NCBI GenBank assembly: GCA_961205875.1
Contig: OY540813.1
Location: 26,817,001-26,881,000 of the forward strand
Direction of reading: 5' to 3'
Origin: Sialis fuliginosa
Lineage: Eukaryota > Arthropoda > Insecta > Megaloptera > Sialidae
Length of the DNA stretch: 64,000 bases
The position numbers were made by a program, and so were the translations under genes. How positions within the stretch are numbered: position 1 is the first letter of the stretch; each line of letters opens with the position of its first letter. Positions 1-12,311 of this stretch are shown here, piece after piece. The notes beneath the pieces were generated by a model, which had not been told where the DNA came from, searched no databases, and saw nothing but the letters and a program-made list of their open reading frames with translations.

Positions 1-500
1 GTCTACGCCCAAAACCGGGTATAGGTGTTATCAGGGAAACCCCCTCTACAACATATTTCAATATGAAGAAAATCGGAAAGAACAGGTTCAAGGGTTTCCC
101 TTGTTAGAAGAAAATTTTGATTAATCAAGCTAATAAAAATATTAACTTTATTTAAAATAATTTCAAATATACAGTGTATTTTAGCAGTAATATTAGTTGA
201 AGGAACGTCTTCATCAATATTTCAACCAAATTATAACTTAACATGAAAAATGTTAGCGATTTTTAAAATATCTCCCATATAAAACGTACGCGTATTTCAG
301 AATTAGTCCGACCATCAGAATTCATTGGATGTTCGGTATAATGTATATGAAGTGCAAAATATATCTTTTGTACGTGACCGAAATTTTATTTTCCTTCCAG
401 AACATATTTTACTAGATCCCTACAATATTTTATTCAGGTCAGTAGAAGGACGTCAATAAGAAACGAATATCAAAAGAATTATTCTATTTTATATTCATTC
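1..500. other. AT-rich sequence, nothing recognised
   Basis: I see no gene, RNA gene or clear repeat here. The last 100 bases lead into the target-site duplication of the hAT-like element that follows. Confidence 0.5.
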
Positions 501-1042
501 ATTAACTATAATGACCGACCGAAACCGATTTTTGAGCCGAAACCGAAACCGAAACCGAATTTCGGTTTTAATCTCAGTTTCGGCCGAAACCGAAACCGAA
601 ACCGAAACTTAAAATTTTTATAATTTTTTTATTTATGTTTTTGCTCATTTCTAGAAAAAATAATATAACATAGATAAAGAATAATTTAAATCCGCTTAAA
701 AATTCAACATTAATAGCTTAAAACGATAAAACTAAACTCAAAGCAATTACATATTTATATGTAATATATTATGAATATGTAATATAATTTATTATGAATA
801 ATTTATTATTACAACAAAAAAAAAGTTATATAAAATATCTTTTTCATAGAAAAAAAAAACATTATTTCTGCACAAGGAACATAAGATTACTAGAAATCAG
901 TGGAATCACATTTATTGGCATATATTTTCTATATACAGTTTAACATATCTACATATAAAGTCAATAATGTTAGTACGTAAAGTAGTTATTGATAAGTTAA
1001 TTATAGTCCAGTAATTTTAGATATTAAAACACCTAATCTGGG

Positions 1043-1392
1043 AAAAAATAGCAGATAGCTGAATTTTTGTATACACCTTCGTTACAGTGTTATAAATAAC
1101 GTGTAAAAAGTCCCCAAAGATATCGCGCCGGCGTTGCGAGATATTGAAGGTCTAACGTGACGAAAAACGGTTATTCGTGAATATCTCACTTCCTATGACT
1201 CGGAGGTCAATGGGGGTTATTATATAAAAAGTGTATTATTAAATTCTTAAGAAAAAAGGTTCTTTCCATTTAAAAAAAACAACAACCGTTCTCGTGGTAG
1301 AGCGCGGAGAAAGTATGGCTATATATTTGCATACGGTATGACGCACTCTATGGCAATTGACTATTTGCATATGACTATTTCTACGTGAAAAA
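1043..1392. repeat. Left inverted arm (350 bp)
   Basis: Pairs base for base with 2121-2470. The near identity implies recent insertion or ongoing gene conversion between the arms. Confidence 0.85.
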
Positions 1393-2120
1393 CTGGGGCC
1401 GAATAAGAATTGAGAGTGGCGCCACATATGCTTTTGAAGAGGAGAGATTGATGTACAATAATACCGAATTTCATGTTCCTATCTCGATGCAGTCCTTATT
1501 TTATAAAACAAAAAAGAATCCCGCGGACACCAATTTTCTTGTTATCGTCCAATATTTGTTGATTTTGACTTCCCATTACACGGAAAATATAAAATTTAGT
1601 AAAAAATAATTGATTGTTTATTATTCAAAATTTTATAGCGAATCTATTTTTTTAATTTTTTTTTAATTTGAAGGCTTGCATATCAAATAGGAGCTATCAA
1701 GAGATCCTGCGGTAGTATGAATAGAAGTTTTTCTAGCAAAAAAAATAATAAAAAACATGTTTGTAGCCCAAAAATATTTATAATTTTACTGTTTAGTCAT
1801 ATTTATAACATAAGTACACATAAAACTTTAAAAATGGTGCATTTTATAATAAAACAATTTTTTTTTCGATTTTTTAATTTTTGGCGTACCTATCGTTAAA
1901 TGCAGGCCAATTTAACACATTTTTTCTCTCTTTTCTACTCAATATGTCCTAAGCTTATTTTAGTAGAACCATTAAATAACTTTGCAAAAGCTTAAGTGTA
2001 GATTTTCAACACATAATTGAACAAGAATGGTAATTTTTCATAAATCACTATGTTTGTAGTTCTACTAAATGTGACTAAAATTGATTAAAAATGTTTTTAA
2101 TTTAATTTTTGTCCTGTAAT

Positions 2121-2470
2121 TTTTTCACGTAGAAATAGTCATATGCAAATAGTCAATTGCCATAGAGTGCGTCATACCGTATGCAAATATATAGCCATAC
2201 TTTCTCCGCGCTCTACCACGAGAACGGTTGTTGTTTTTTTTAAATGGAAAGAACCTTTTTTCTTAAGAATTTAATAATACACTTTTTATATAATAACCCC
2301 CATTGACCTCCGAGTCATAGGAAGTGAGATATTCACGAATAACCGTTTTTCGTCACGTTAGACCTTCAATATCTCGCAACGCCGGCGCGATATCTTTGGG
2401 GACTTTTTACACGTTATTTATAACACTGTAACGAAGGTGTATACAAAAATTCAGCTATCTGCTATTTTTT
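2121..2470. repeat. Right inverted arm (350 bp)
   Basis: Reverse complement of 1043-1392. An RNA crossing both arms could fold into a very long double strand. Confidence 0.85.
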
Positions 2471-2958
2471 TCGCAGTTGAAATCTAAAATTACTGGACTA
2501 TTATTAAATAAATCATAAAATGTAAAAAATATCTTTTTTGTAAAAAAAAATAATTCTAAAACTAAATTAATTCTTACAATTACAAATTACAATCCAATAA
2601 ATTAAAATTACACTATATTACTAGGAATTCTAATTACATTTATTTGGCATACATATATTCTAGAAATATCTACTTATAACTTATACAATACTTCTAGAAT
2701 ATATTCCATATAAATGTAATTATTTTATTGTTTTGAGAGGCTGACTAACTGATACACGCCAACACGCCAAATATTCAGTACGAATCGAGTGGAGTACATT
2801 CGAGCGCGCGGCGAAACCTGAAAACACAGTTTCGGCACGGCCGAAAGGTTCGGCCAGTTTTAGGCCGAAACCGAAACATAGCCGAAACACGGATTTTAGG
2901 CCGAAACTGGCCGAAACCGAAACCGAAACCGAACCTTCGGTCGGTCATTAATTAACTA

Positions 2959-5900
2959 TAAATATGGTTTCTTAAGATAAGTAACGTGTTTTCGATCAAC
3001 GATTTATCGTAAATTGCAAGTGAATACTTGAACAAAATATAATATTCAGTATTTTTGATCAAATGTAAATTTAACTTACATTACATAACTGTGGATATGA
3101 TATTTAATTTAAAACTAATTTATTTCCAAATTCAAATTAATTTCCTTCTTTCTAAAATACTTTCATTTTTGTTTAATTTTTTTAAACTTGTACATAATAG
3201 TGACAATAGAAATGAAAAAATCCAATTATTTATCATTTTTTTTCTTCTAGAATTAAAATATCTGCCATCAGTGTCACGGAACTTTCTTATACTATATTTG
3301 TACTGTACGCCAATGTGTATCTACTTGTATAAATAAGTTGTAAACAAAAGATGGAACATAAATTATGGAAAATAACGTTCTCCATATCTTCTATTTTAAA
3401 CAGTTTTATTTATTATTTATGCAAATACAATATTGATTATTTCCTAAAAAAAACATCTGAGAATAGAACATTTTTTCCTTAATATAAAATTTCACCCTTC
3501 TATGTTTGTTGTTTTTGAGTTACTATGTTACATACATCATGTTGACAATAGTCGAAATAGATGGAGGGAAGGTCAAAATAAATATTTCAATCAAAATTCT
3601 GATTTTATTAGTAAATTGTCGACAGTACTATAATTTCTTATACTTGTAGTACCCATAATAAACAAAAAAACTTATATCATATTTTTCTTGTATTTATCTC
3701 AATTATGATTTGTGGTAAGTAATTGGAAATGTCTAATGAACAATATACAATATTTATGATATAAGTTTTATGGTTATAATGTTTTTATTCAACAAGGATA
3801 TCAAAATGAAAGTTTTCATATATACATATGAAATATTTATAATGTTAAATAAATAAAAACCTATATGCATTAGCATTTCATTAATTACATTAATTTGACC
3901 GAGTTTTGAGCCAATCCTTAGCTATTATATAATAATTAGCTTTTATGTGATTTATATTTTGCAAAGTGATTTCTTTATACCACAATTTACTTTTTCTTTT
4001 ATACTATATCGGTAGAGAAACACTTACGTTCAAGTTTTAATAATTATATAAATATGATGACCAAGCAATGTGTCACTTAAATCAATTTTTTAAAGTCACT
4101 TAAACATTTTAGTTAATTTAATTTTAAGTGATTTCTTGTCTATATCAATCAATTATATTTTAAAAGTTGATTAATTGTAGACAATTATTTTTAGTAGTAA
4201 AATTTTCAAGTTTATAAATAAGTAGATTTAAATAATCATGCGTGAGTGCATTTTTGTCCGTAAGTATATTTTGAAGATAAAAAAAGTTATAAAAACTATT
4301 CAACTATTTTTTTAAATTTTGAATAATGCATAAATATAATAATCTAAAAACGACATTTTATATAAAATGTAACTGTGAGTCAGTGAGGGTGATCGTGAAC
4401 AAAAATAGTCAAACATCCAATGGTAGTTTACATATAACGTAGGTACTTGGTTAAATTTTTACCAAAGCTTCGTTACAGATTTTAAGATAATATTTAATAG
4501 TAAAAATTTATGATCGATATAAAAACGCTTTTATATTTCTATACCATCCTATTTATGTCTATTAAAAATAAAATATTAACATTATTAAAAAGAATAACCA
4601 TAAAACACGATCAGCTATTATAGAAAAAAATATATTTCAAATAAGCAGGAACTGAGTTGTTAAACGGGTCTGCCATGAAAACCAGATTTCCAGCATTATT
4701 CAGGTCAGGCTTTTACTTTACAGCCAGTTTGAGTATAAACAGTTATACAAATATACAACAACTCAAATCAGTACTATGAAGAAATACCAGTATTTACTTT
4801 TGTAATTAGTTTTGGTCATTTCTCAAGTCTTCAAAAGTTTAGATAACTATTATCGATTTGGATGGAGTCAGTTACTCTGTAGACATTTAAGATATTTGTT
4901 GTTTGTTCTACAAATGATGATGTAAATATTTGATCTATACTGTTTTGTTGTAGTCACTGTGAAAGTCATATTTTCTTACGGTTAGTTGAATAAAATAAAC
5001 GTCTCCTGGTCAGCGACATATTTCTTTCAAATTAAAAACCTCATAAACTATTAGATACGTATTCAAATTTCGAGTTATTTCGATGAACTTCATGTAGTAA
5101 CAACCATAAGAAAATTGCATTAAAATACTGATAAAAAATTGAAAAGGCCTTTTTATACTGAAATAATGGTTAGCATGGTTATTTTCTACAACATTATTTT
5201 AAACAACATTTCAAAAACTATTAGCAAACATAAAAAATTGACAAGAGTAAACATGCATTTCCAGTTTTGTGTACACATACAAGAACCTTAAATCCAAAAT
5301 TATATGTTTGTTAGTTAAAATCGTTTTGGCTGTACAAAACATTTAAAAATTGACAAAACAAAAAAATTGCCATAATGGATGTATACGTGATTCAGGAACT
5401 TTTAAAACGTGCAATTACTTTCATGTATAAATGTATATTAAAAAGTAAAAACCAGAGTACGGCAATAAAAATGACAATTTTCCAATGAATACCAAAACAA
5501 AAGTAACCAATATTGCATCTGATCATAATTAGCGATCGTAAATCAATATAATGTCAATGTAAATGACATTAACCTTGATTTCACTTAAGGCATCTTATAT
5601 AGATCCGCAAAGAACTTGTAGAAGATGAGTATTCACTTCCTTGTCTGTAGGCTACAGACGTAACGTATACGTCCGAGTGAGAGGGAAACTAAAAATAATT
5701 ACGAGGTGTTACCACCCACTTTTAATTTTACTGAGATCCAGTTTTTCATGAAGACTCCATTAAAATAAGTGTCTGGATATATTGAAATATTTATGTTCAA
5801 CATCTGTTGATAAATTCGAATTAAAAATAATATTTATAATCAAAACACTATGTACAATTAAAAACAACATATGTTATTATTTCAGCATTATATTAATTAA

Positions 5901-6084
5901 TAATAATGCGTATATCTATAGAAGTAAGTTTGGATTCAATTTGGAAATACTAATTTGTCTTGGTATTGTTATTAAAGCGTAATGTATGTATATTTATTAC
6001 AATAATATGAACATTTTAGACTTTGTCATATATGTAGTACATACGAGTATATTGTACTTATGACTTTTTTAAATTTTATATATA
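2959..6084. other. AT-rich sequence without recognised genes
   Basis: I find no coding gene. A 93-codon frame at 3055-3336 consists mainly of F, I, L, N and K, as expected from translated AT-rich DNA, and matches no family I know. A mildly GC-richer stretch near 5590-5760 contains a small palindrome around GACGTAACGTATACGTC but has no identity I can give. Confidence 0.5.
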
Positions 6085-6280
6085 TATATCTATATATAAA
6101 TGACGTCTATGTGTCTGTCTGTCGGTCTGTGAACACTCAAATTGTTTTATATTATTTGTGAAACGTTTCGTAATAATGAAAACTGTTCAAAATAAACATT
6201 GTAAAGAATATTGCTATCTATCTAATTTATGTTTATACATTTCCGATATTATTTATTTATTTATTTATTTATCAGCTTGA
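6080..6280 (-). repeat. TA and ATTT microsatellites next to a fragment of a GACA-tailed repeat
   Basis: The stretch begins with a TA run, followed by GACGTCTATGTGTCTGTCTG. This resembles the reverse complement of the GACA-tailed 3' end of the repeat at 40706-41601. An ATTT run lies at about 6255-6278. It is probably a truncated, reversed copy of that arthropod repeat type. Confidence 0.45.
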
Positions 6281-6582
6281 TACATTATAAAATTGTGTAA
6301 CATTGTCACGCAAAGAAATTTACAAAAATATTATAAAAGCAATTAAAAAACAAAGATACAGAATTCAAATAGTCATAAACTGGAAAAATTCATCTACAGA
6401 AAAGATGCAGTTTTCGAGTAAAAGAAAATTACGAACCATTTTCAAGAAAATCGTTTATGTTTAAAGATGTATAAAAAATCTTGTAGCCACAGCTATATTT
6501 TTGTTTCGTATTTTACTTGAAGAATACATACCCGGGAAAAAATGATAATATATTAGCATATATTATAAGAGCCAACCGGTAA

Positions 6583-7056
6583 GATATGCTGAGGGCTTCA
6601 TTTTGGCACGATCCAAGAATATATTGGTATATATTATATTATATTTTTATATATTGTAATGTATTAATATGTTAATATATATATGACAATATATTATTAT
6701 ATATATTTATACCTTGTTATATATGTTAAGATATAAATATATATCATAATATATAGTAATATATTCTCGGATCGTGCCAAAATCAGGCCCTCAGCATATA
6801 TTAGTGTATATTATAATATATACTTATATCTTGTTATATATGTTAAGACATTAATATATATCATAATATATACAAATATATTCTCGGATCGTGCCAAAAT
6901 CAGGCTCGAGCATATATTATCATATATATTTATACCTTGTTATATATATTAAGATATAAATATATATTATAATATATACTTATACCTTGACATATATAAT
7001 AATTTATTAAAATGTATTTTTATGTTTTGTAATATATGCTGGGGGATCCAACTAAT
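6583..7056. repeat. Left subterminal AT-rich minisatellite
   Basis: Units of about 117 bp carry TCTCGGATCGTGCCAAAATC near 6765 and again near 6882, separated by alternating ATATATTA sequence. A copy in the opposite orientation lies at 6583-6624, so the block holds both tandem and inverted units and can form cruciforms. Confidence 0.75.
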
Positions 7057-7316
7057 TATTATATATCCTGACACCCCCAACGGAAATCGTCCACACACAC
7101 GAACCTTGGAACTCGTACTGGACCTATAAATAATGAAAATAGAAAAAATGGGTTTTTTAAAATAAAAATACAAATTCCCTGAACTGAATTTATTATACTG
7201 TGAAAATATTCATAAATAATACCATACAAATCTACATTCATAAAGTTAGACATAAAAAAGTTATAATCTTAAAAACTAAAAAATACTGAATTTGTTTTTA
7301 ACTTGATTTATATCTA

Positions 7317-8017
7317 CACTTATCCAAAAAATTAAAGGAACAAACAATTACAACTTTTTTTTAAGTGTTTTTTGAAGAACTGTATCTCTGTGAAAAATGG
7401 TCATAAAAACACCTGGCAACATTAGTCTTCCCATCAATATTTGTAAAGTAGCGATAGATTTACTAAAAGACCATAAATAGTCAATTTTTTGTACTTTTTC
7501 AAACTAATGGTGAGGGTAAAAAATTTTGTTTTTTCTAAAGTCATGAAAGGGTCTTGTAGGAAATGTATTCAAGTTTTTAAAAGTGCCCTTAAATTTACTG
7601 TTTAATCATTAGTTGCTGATATATTGATAATCGAATACAAAAGAATCATTTTTCATTTAAAGTCAGATATCTCGGCAAAAAAAATTGAGAGGGACCAAAA
7701 CACAAAAACAAATTAAAGCTGAATAAACAAGTTAACTGACCAATGCATTGGTTTAACTAAAAAAAAATTTCCCGAGCCTGTGGACCCTTAAAAAAATTTA
7801 AAAATAGAAAAATTTTTGTGTCCCACTATTTCTTATGATTGCGTGATAACCGTAACTCAAATAAAATTATGCTAAAAAATCTCAAAACTAGAAACTTGAA
7901 GCTTTAAAATGCTTTTTTTTTAATTTCGATACGACCATTTTTCACAGAGATACAGCTCTTCAAAAAAACACTTAAAAAAATTGTAATTGTTTGTTCCTTT
8001 AATTTTTTGGATAAGTA
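7317..8017. mobile_element. Mariner-like MITE with about 100-bp inverted repeats
   Basis: The left end, CACTTATCCAAAAAATTAAA, is mirrored at the right end, which finishes GGATAAGTA at 8017. TA lies on both sides (7315-7316 and 8018-8019). The arms (about 7317-7415 and 7921-8017) also share the segment corresponding to CTGTATCTCTGTGAAAAATG. The roughly 500-bp centre has no transposase. TA target and end sequence suggest Tc1/mariner, inferred from the ends only. It sits inside the larger CCCGGG-ended unit and is therefore probably the younger insertion. Confidence 0.75.
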
Positions 8018-8149
8018 TATAAAAAAAAACTATGTTTTAATGGAATTCCATATATTAAAGCAAATACTCAATAATAATAAGTATTTAAAAAATATATCTC
8101 ATTTATATTAATAATTCAATAAAAGTAAAATATTATAAATACACACTAA

Positions 8150-8344
8150 CGTCCAATATTATAAAGGAGCTCGCAAAAATTTGCAAGCTTGCAAACACTT
8201 TCAAACGAGGTATCATACCTTTGTTTTTACTTCCTATGCAACTATTTGTCAAAATCTCCAATAGAACTGTCATATAAGTTTGATACCCCAATTGAAAGTT
8301 TTTGTAAGCTTGTAAATTAACAAGCTCCTTTATAATACCGGACA
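8150..8344. mobile_element. Harbinger-like MITE, copy 1
   Basis: This 195-bp element has inverted ends related to TGTCCGGTATTATAAAGGAG, with the first base changed on the left. TAA flanks both sides (8147-8149 and 8345-8347). It shares the internal block AGAACTGTCATATAA and both arms with the copy at 25602-25922. A 3-bp TWA duplication is the signature of PIF/Harbinger insertions, and two copies agree on it. Confidence 0.8.
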
Positions 8345-8377
8345 TAAGATAAATTCTTAATAACAAATTTTTTTTAA

Positions 8378-9151
8378 AAGGTACTGGCACCAGTCTAGGA
8401 CAACACAGCAGTGGTGAATATTTTAAAATTAAATGTACTGAAATAGAAATATCCGTTGATGTTTGATTACTGCCGTTACTGGATATTAATCTATATTTTT
8501 TAGAACTGTCTTACAGCGTAATTTGACAATTCATCATTTTGTTTAAAAATAGTGGACAAATAAACGGCAGACTATCAAGAAAAATGTATTTTTTATGTAA
8601 ATGATTAGTGAAGTGAATATATTTAAAACATTTTTATGGAATTAAAATAACTGTTATAATGAAATTAAGAATTTCTTTTATGATATTTATATTACAAATT
8701 TATCCACAAAGATGTAAAAAAATTAAGAAAAGTTGTTTAAGTTGATAAAATTAAATCAAATTATAATATTTAATAATTTGGATCGTCCCGTATTAACTTT
8801 TTTATATCAAAAATATACAAAGAAAGAAATGAAAAATTAGTGATCGGTATTTACGATTTTGTATGAATTGAGAGTAAAATTTAAAAAAAATTAATAACTT
8901 GATCAAGTGTTCACCACTGGGTGCCCATTACTGGTTTTATGTTGTTCACTATTGGAGAAAAAACATCAACGAAATAATAAGCTATAAAAAAAGAATATAT
9001 ATCTGCGGACTTTGGTAATTAAATTGATTTAATAAAGGGGTAGTTAGTTGTTTCATTAGTAACATGAGTTTATGAGAATTACAAAAAAGAAGTCCATCAA
9101 TCCCAAAAAACAGTAAAACTTGCTCTTAAAATGTCCCAGACTGGTGCCTGT
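8378..9151 (-). mobile_element. GGTACTGG-ended repeat, copy A (reverse orientation)
   Basis: The unit begins AAGGTACTGGCACCAGTC and ends CAGACTGGTGCCTGTAT, giving short inverted ends. Its right part is the reverse complement of the copies at 23418-23952 and 34900-35458; for example, the block corresponding to AAGAGCAAGGTTTACTG is shared. This copy is about 770 bp, against about 540-560 bp for the other two, so it has extra sequence or is nearer full length. No coding sequence is visible and the TSD is unclear. Confidence 0.75.
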
Positions 9152-10317
9152 ATATTTAAATTTATAATCTTTTCTTATAAATAAAAAAATATTAACTGTT
9201 ATAAATATTGACTTATCTTAATCGACACTACGAGTATCTCCCCTCTGCAAACAACTTGTATTAAAATAAAACTATGTTCCCTTATTACATATTCTTGCAA
9301 TGTTAATTGTTTATAATTTTCCACTGTATACTTGTTTATTTCTTTATATTGTTATAAATTTCCAATTCTTGTAATTAGTCCCTTCAACATTTCATTTGTC
9401 TTTATAAGTAATTATACATGTTTTATACTTTTAATAAAATTTGTACGCACTTAATGCATTCGCTGTCTCTTTTTTATTCACAAGTATTTAATGCACCATC
9501 TCTTTCTAACGCATCGCTTTCTATACTTCAAAAATGTTACTTCTTCTTGCATCATATTTCTGCTGCTCTCAAATATTTATTTATTCTTTAATCTTTATTA
9601 TTATACTTTTTTAATGATTTCACTTATATTTAATTCACTACATACATATATATATAATAATATTTACTTCTATATTCTATTACTGGCTTTTTCTATTATA
9701 TTTGTTTACACATAACCACTTTTCACGTTTTAATAAAACTACTTTTTATTATATTCACTTTTAAAATACTCTTCTTCATTTAATTTTAATTTCTTTACTC
9801 TTTTTTAACATTTATACACTTTTTAAAACTATTATTTATACTTCTTTTTAACATTATGTCTTAACTTAATGACAGCATTCTGATTATCTTGAAAATGGCT
9901 TCCCTTTGTCAACTACCGCACATGCGTCGAACTAATTTTATATGTACAACAGAAGTTTTAAACAAACATAACAGTGGTCTTTCAATCTTTCTGTAACTTA
10001 TTTACACAAATTTTGAAGATATGGCTGTAATGCAGTTTAATGCCCCTTCCATATTAATGTTTGATCTATTAATATCCCTAAAAAGTTTATTTCCTTATTG
10101 ATGTAAAACTATCCATTTAGAGAGTTGGGCATTATTTAGTAAATTTTTTTATTTGATTGGAAAATTGACGATTAACAATTAAATTGCATTTCTTATTTGC
10201 AACTAACGATTAATAACAGTATTTTGTAATTGCTTAATTTCAGATTTAATTAAAATAAAAAATTTACAGTTAAACTTTTGTCTGCCTGTACTTTAACGTA
10301 GTAATATAATTATGATG
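9152..10317. other. AT-rich interior sequence, no gene seen
   Basis: The stretch is pyrimidine-rich (many TTTATT and CTT tracts). The only longer frame, 9491-9715, is made of F, L, I and Y residues and looks like a compositional artefact. Confidence 0.5.
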
Positions 10318-10895
10318 CATAGTGGGAGGTTATTGAATTAATTTAAAAAAAAAAAGTTCAGACACGTATTAAGTGATATTTTAGGCCCGTATTGTTATAT
10401 TACAAATACATATATACTGTATAGAAAACTAGTTTATAATTTAATTAATTTAAAAAAATTGTGGAGAAGCGTATTGAGTGATATTTGAGGCCCGTGTATT
10501 AAATTAATTAATAAATTCATAACTCGCCCACTGTCACAGATGAACGGTTCTAATTGGTCTCAATCGATCCGGCGGGTAAAATACTTCGGGATTGTGGGGA
10601 TGTGGGAGGCAAAACAACCCTCTATCCAGTACAGGAGTCGAGATATTTACGATTTTCTGTAATGAATAAGTATAAGCGAAACAGAAAAATTAAATATTTA
10701 CAATAAATACAGCATAGAAACATAAGATATTATTATTAAATTTAATAAAATGAAAAAAAGACCAGACACGTATTAAGTGATATTTTAGGCCCATATTGTT
10801 AAAATAACAAATTCACATATACATATAATATATATAAACCTTGTTTATAATTTAATCCATTTAAAAGATAGAGGGTTGTTTTGCCCCCCACACCC
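10318..10895. repeat. Mixed direct and inverted repeat cluster
   Basis: A block of about 100 bp containing CACGTATTAAGTGATATTTT occurs at 10363-10455 and again at 10764-10865, with a shorter degenerate copy at 10469-10510. In addition, GGCAAAACAACCCTCTATC at about 10607 is inverted at about 10866 (GATAGAGGGTTGTTTTGCC). The second pair could be the ends of a roughly 300-bp MITE, with one direct repeat caught inside it. Confidence 0.6.
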
Positions 10896-11379
10896 TTTTA
10901 ATATTTGTTTGTTCTGAGGAAAGTTCTGTATTGCAAAATGTTTATTTTCCAGGGGGATCAACTTAAAAAACGATAAACTTTATTAGTTATTGAAGCTTAA
11001 AAAGTGTGTTTCAGCCATTTTTTCAGTATAGCGAATAAACAAATAATTTTTTTCAAAATGGATACCTTAAAAGTAATTATTTAAATGTTAAAAAAATATT
11101 TGCGGTGAACGAGATTGAAGTATAATTTTTTGTTATAGATGTTATAAAGTAAGCTTCAATGGCCAATAGGTTTTTTGCTGATATTTTTATTTTCCTAGCT
11201 AATAGTTTAAAAAACCGTTGAAAAATACGGTTATATAAATTACATATCCATACTAACATTATGTTTTATATTTATTTATGATATATTCTAAATTAGAGGT
11301 TGGTAACATTTAGAAGGGCACTAACAACAAAAATAAAAAAAAGTAGTATGAACAATATACATATTTTCTGAACTTATGG
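10896..11379. other. AT-rich sequence, nothing recognised
   Basis: No gene or repeat identified. The 60-codon minus-strand frame at 11077-11259 has no recognisable features. Confidence 0.45.
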
Positions 11380-11399
11380 CTGATATATTTATTATGTAT

Positions 11400-12260
11400 A
11401 TTATTATTATATTATAATGTATGATTATCTATTATCATATATATCTATGTGCAAATATATATAACAATATATTTTCGGAGCTGAGGGTTAATATATGTTA
11501 AGGTATGATAATATATTATCAGATATGTCTATATATTAATATATATAACGATATATTTTGGGCTCTGAGGGTTGATATATATATTAACACATCGCTACAT
11601 ATTATCAGATATGTCTATATATTAAAATATATAACGATATATTTTGAGCTCTGAGGGTTAATATATATATTAAGACATCGCTATATATTATCAGATATGT
11701 CTATATATTAATATATATAACGATATATTAATATACATAACGATATATTTTGAGCTCTGAGGATTGATATATATATTAAGACATCGATATATATTATCAG
11801 ATATGTCAATATATTAATATATATTACGATATATTTTCAGCTCTGAGGGTTGATATATATATTAAGACATCGCTATATATTATCAGATATGTCAATATAT
11901 TAATATATATTACGATATATTTAGAGCTCTGAGGGTTTATATATTTATTAAGACATCGCTATATATTATCAGATATATTAATATATAAATATATATTATA
12001 ATATATTCTTGCATCTGTAGACTGATATATACTGATATATTACTATATATTATGAGATATATTAATATATTAATATATATTTAAAATAAATGTATATTAA
12101 GACATAACCATATATTATCAGACATTTCTTTGTATAAGTATATATAACAATATATTTTAAGCTCTTTATATTAAGATATTACTATACATTATCAGACATA
12201 TCGACATATAGTAATATATTTTTGGCTCAAAAATTAATATATTACCATATATAACGATAT
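11400..12260. repeat. Right subterminal AT-rich minisatellite, about 86-bp units
   Basis: The CTGAGG landmark recurs near 11480, 11565, 11651, 11757, 11842 and 11929. The period is about 85-87 bp, with one unit lengthened by about 17 bp through an internal duplication of the ATATATAACGATATATT segment. Each unit carries GAGCTCTGAGGGTT, then AAGACATCGCTATATATTAT and CAGATATGTC. Units decay toward the right end of the enclosing element. Confidence 0.85.
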
Positions 12261-12311
12261 GCGAACATATCTTATAATATATCGTTATATATTATCATTT
12301 TTTCCCGGGTA

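Larger units (their letters stand above)
1041..2473. mobile_element. Young element with 350-bp near-identical terminal inverted arms
   Basis: Positions 1043-1392 pair with 2121-2470 without any indel (position sums stay at 3513), and by eye the arms look identical. They enclose a 728-bp centre. The outer ends are GAAAAAATAGCAGATAGCTG on the left and the reverse complement with one more A on the right. The arms are much less AT-rich than their surroundings, for example around the GCGCCGGCG core near 1127. I could not define a TSD. A short inverted motif just outside (ATAGTCCAGTAATTTTAGAT near 1003 and its complement near 2484) may be an extension of the arms or part of the host hAT element. 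No transposase is visible; the small frames in the centre are not recognisable. Foldback-like or MULE-like origin is possible. Confidence 0.8.
509..2950. mobile_element. hAT-like DNA transposon, non-autonomous, with CCGAAA subterminal repeats
   Basis: The ends are inverted: TAATGACCGACCGAA starts at 509 and its reverse complement ends at 2950. The same 8 bases, ATTAACTA, flank both sides (501-508 and 2951-2958), as expected for a hAT insertion. Both subterminal zones carry many copies of CCGAAACCGAAA or its complement (about 511-607 and 2826-2945), which resemble transposase-binding arrays. No transposase reading frame is left. The element is interrupted by a separate long-armed inverted-repeat element at about 1041-2473. 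The superfamily is inferred from TSD length and terminal layout, not from a protein. The perfect TSD argues for a fairly recent insertion. Confidence 0.85.
6531..12309. mobile_element. Large CCCGGG-ended element with AT minisatellite ends
   Basis: CCCGGGAAAAAATGATAATA starts at 6531 and its exact reverse complement ends at 12309. Beyond these 20 bases the inverted match continues with few mismatches for about 40 bp. TA dinucleotides flank both ends (6529-6530 and 12310-12311). Each end is followed inward by AT-rich tandem repeats. The 5.8-kb interior has no transposase and holds several smaller insertions. It may be one large non-autonomous element with a TA target, or two facing relics that are not one unit. 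The same end motif occurs alone at 49941. The superfamily is unknown to me. Confidence 0.55.

Noticed and set aside
11400-12260. CRISPR-like spacing of repeats
   Set aside because: The units are contiguous tandem copies with no unique spacers, and the genome is eukaryotic.
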